Below are positions 4,978 through 6,067 of a stretch of 6,067 bases of DNA, piece after piece (within the stretch, counting starts at the first letter, position 1; each line of letters begins with the position of its first letter). The stretch covers positions 1-6,067 of the forward strand of contig JAACTI010000218.1 in the NCBI GenBank assembly GCA_009993495.1. The letters are read 5' to 3'. The notes beneath the pieces were generated by a model, which was not told the origin of the DNA, made no database searches, and saw only the letters and a list, made by a program, of their open reading frames with translations. The position numbers and the translations under genes are program-made. Origin of the DNA: Deltaproteobacteria bacterium (GTDB lineage Bacteria; Desulfobacterota; Desulfuromonadia; Desulfuromonadales; Geopsychrobacteraceae).

Positions 4978-5224
4978 CAGTTAAAACCTTTGGGTTAATG
5001 GTGCGATTAAAAACGATTTTCGCCGGGCTGGAAGCGATTTCAGGCAGGGTTGAGCAAGCGGATGAAAAGTGTTCTGCGGGGGTTGGGTTTGGGCCTGAAG
5101 ACTGTCGTGATCCTGACCAGCAGGAGCGAAAATTTTTCCTTCGGACGAATTTTATGAGTACAAATTATTAGTACACGTACGTTTATAACAAAAAAACGCC
5201 CCTGGTGTCAAAAAGCCACAGATC
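4978..5224. other. AT-rich intergenic region upstream of the aminomutase gene
   Basis: The 247-bp gap separates two minus-strand genes. On the minus strand it has a 7-nt T-run (complement of 5190-5196) after a GC-rich segment, but the bases before it form no convincing stem, so a terminator for the DCC gene is doubtful. A weak A/T hairpin (AAAATT 5129-5134 with AATTTT 5148-5153, inner TCC/GGA) lies further on. AT-rich sequence at about 5150-5190, including TTATAA and TAATAAT on the minus strand, could hold the aminomutase promoter; I could not place a good -35/-10 pair. A 57-codon plus-strand reading frame at 4998-5171 lacks a ribosome site. Confidence 0.4.
5158..5182. promoter_or_regulatory. 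Operator-like dyad and GTAC cluster
   Basis: A 17-bp near-palindrome (5158-5174) reads GTAC-n-AAT-n-ATT-n-GTAC. It is followed at once by the 8-bp palindrome ACGTACGT (5175-5182), so GTAC occurs three times in 23 bp. It lies about 180 bp upstream of the aminomutase start in AT-rich DNA, where a transcription factor could bind. No known regulator can be named from this. Confidence 0.28.
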
Positions 5225-5632
5225 TCAGTGCAACCGGCAGCTTCCGGCGGGACACTTTTTTTTAGGCAACAAATAACGAAAGCGGGCAAAGAGGGTGTAG
5301 CCGATGTTGGCACCCAGGCGAATACCGGGCAGATCGACGGTTTTGCCTAAAAAGCCATACAGGGGCGAGGAAGGAAAGGCCTGCCAGATTTTAATAAAGG
5401 CATCAATTCCGGTAAAATACTGGCCGGCAGCATCACGCACATGAAGTTTTTCCATGAACTCCTCATGGCTGCGTCCATATACGTCAGCTGCAAAATCAGG
5501 CGCACTGATATCGATAAAAATCAGCCGATTTTCGTGGTTGCGCCGTTTGTACAGTTCCATTTCACGTGAACAGACGACGCAGTGCCCGTCATAAAAAATC
5601 TGGAGAGGAAAGTGCGTTAGTGTTTTTGCCAT
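5225..5632 (-). CDS. DCC-family (DUF393) thiol-disulfide oxidoreductase-like protein
   Basis: This is a 135-aa protein of the DCC/DUF393 family, named for the thioredoxin-like DxxCxxC motif near the N-terminus. Here the motif is FYDGHCVVCSREM, with D15, C18 and C21. The next segment, MELYKRRNHENRLIFIDIS, and a later 'GIDAFIKIWQAFPSSPLYGFL' block match the family pattern, and there is no signal peptide, so it should be cytoplasmic. A second cysteine pair, C127 and C132 (CPAGSC), sits at the extreme C-terminus. Family members are assumed to be redox proteins, but few have known partners. I start at ATG 5632 because AGGAG lies 8 nt upstream and the product begins MAKTLTHFPLQIF. An ATG at 5665 would add eleven charged residues and has a G-rich site (GGGGGGTGA) 6 nt upstream, so it cannot be excluded. 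The upstream ATPase gene ends 80 nt before. Confidence 0.87.
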   Translation of the reverse strand: MAKTLTHFPLQIFYDGHCVVCSREMELYKRRNHENRLIFIDISAPDFAADVYGRSHEEFMEKLHVRDAAGQYFTGIDAFIKIWQAFPSSPLYGFLGKTVDLPGIRLGANIGYTLFARFRYLLPKKKCPAGSCRLH

Positions 5633-5640
5633 GGCGCCGT

Positions 5641-5645
5641 CTCCT
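5641..5645 (-). promoter_or_regulatory. Ribosome binding site for the DCC-family gene
   Basis: AGGAG on the minus strand is 8 nt before the ATG at 5632-5630 and supports that start over the ATG at 5665. Confidence 0.45.
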
Positions 5646-5712
5646 GGGCTTTCGTGTTCTCTCATGCTAAATCACCCCCCTTGTGCAGGGCAAACCTGCG
5701 TGGAAACCCTTG

Positions 5713-6067
5713 CTACATACACACACGCAGGATCTGGGCGAGGTCGGTCTGGCCGGCCAGAACCTTGCCGACGCCATCCATGGTCAGGGTGTGCATGCCC
5801 GCATCCATAGCCAGGGCGATGAGGTCGTCAAGGGGGGCACGCTCTTTGATCGCCCGGCGCACGGCCGGAGTTGGAGACAGCAATTCATGAATCGCCAGGC
5901 GTCCGCGGTAGCCGGTGTGGTTGCATTGGTCGCAACCGGTTTTGCGATGGAGCTTTAAGCTTGCCACCGCCGTCGGCATGGCGTGACGCAGATACTCCTG
6001 TTCGCCATACACGTGCATCAGTTGTTCAAACTCTTCGGCACTCGGAGTGTAGGCTTGGCAACAAGAT
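5713..6067 (-). CDS. PilB/GspE-type secretion or pilus assembly ATPase, C-terminal part
   Basis: The minus-strand frame is open from the right edge to a TAG at 5713-5715 and gives the last 117 residues of a larger protein. The ending is typical of GspE/PilB/MshE ATPases, which power type II secretion or type IV pilus extension at the cytoplasmic face of the inner membrane. It begins with SCCQAY, the tail of the first Cys pair of the tetracysteine zinc subdomain. Next comes GCDQC with NHTGYRGRLAIHELL, the second Cys pair and the strongly conserved 'GY.GR..i.E.l' motif. The last 40 residues have the usual helix-turn pattern (AMDAGMHTLTMDGVGKVLAG, then QTDLAQILRV). The Walker and Asp/His boxes lie outside the window. 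From this piece alone I cannot choose between a pilus and a type II secretion system. Confidence 0.9.
   Translation of the reverse strand, partial: SCCQAYTPSAEEFEQLMHVYGEQEYLRHAMPTAVASLKLHRKTGCDQCNHTGYRGRLAIHELLSPTPAVRRAIKERAPLDDLIALAMDAGMHTLTMDGVGKVLAGQTDLAQILRVCM

Noticed and set aside
4998..5171. A 57-codon plus-strand reading frame in the intergenic gap, starting MVRLKTIFAGLEAISGRVEQ.
   Set aside because: No ribosome binding site precedes the ATG, there is no recognisable motif or membrane segment, and it runs through the region likely to hold the aminomutase promoter.
5183..5222. A terminator for the DCC-family gene at the 7-nt T-run on the minus strand.
   Set aside because: The preceding bases (GGCTTTTTGACACCAGGGGC) form only two or three Watson-Crick pairs plus several G·U pairs, which is too weak to call.
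5685..5699. A GCAGG/CCTGC hairpin with a 5-nt loop between the ATPase-like gene and the DCC-family gene.
   Set aside because: The stem has five pairs only and no T-tract follows on the minus strand, so termination is not supported and the two genes may be cotranscribed.

Overview
The window looks like chromosomal DNA of a Gram-negative, flagellated bacterium. L-ring and P-ring genes (flgH, flgI) require an outer membrane. The FlgI sequence, a single-domain FlgJ, a KamA-family radical SAM enzyme and a PilB/GspE-type ATPase together suggest a Desulfuromonadales/Geobacterales-like deltaproteobacterium (Desulfobacterota). That placement is inference from remembered family resemblance, not from a search. 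Base composition and codon style look fairly even across the window, and I see no insertion sequence, prophage, tRNA, rRNA or CRISPR array.

Left part, + strand (1-2327): the end of a flagellar rod/ring operon in the order flgA (3' end only), flgH, flgI, flgJ. The genes are very tightly packed: a 1-nt gap between flgA and flgH, 23 nt between flgH and flgI, and a 1-nt stop/start overlap between flgI and flgJ. FlgA is the periplasmic chaperone for the P ring, FlgI builds the P ring, FlgH is the L-ring lipoprotein, and FlgJ is a short rod-binding protein without the muramidase domain. The operon promoter lies upstream of the window.

Middle, - strand (2341-3668): a circularly permuted ribosome-assembly GTPase of the YlqF/RbgA family, followed with an ATGA overlap by a small membrane-anchored protein of unknown function. 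This pair converges on flgJ with only 13 nt between the stop codons. A 238-bp gap (3669-3906) upstream of the GTPase holds a probable extended -10 promoter and an unusually strong 14-bp RNA hairpin.

Right part, - strand (3907-6067): a 356-aa KamA-family radical SAM/PLP aminomutase, a 247-bp AT-rich gap containing a dyad of GTAC motifs, a 135-aa DCC-family (DUF393) thiol-disulfide protein, and at the right edge the C-terminal 117 residues of a PilB/GspE-type secretion or pilus ATPase.

Most of the window is ordinary housekeeping and motility content. The best leads are the aminomutase, whose usual lysine-binding aspartates and structural zinc cysteines are absent, and the conserved-looking hairpin between it and the GTPase gene. 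I do not see evidence for an undescribed multi-gene system.
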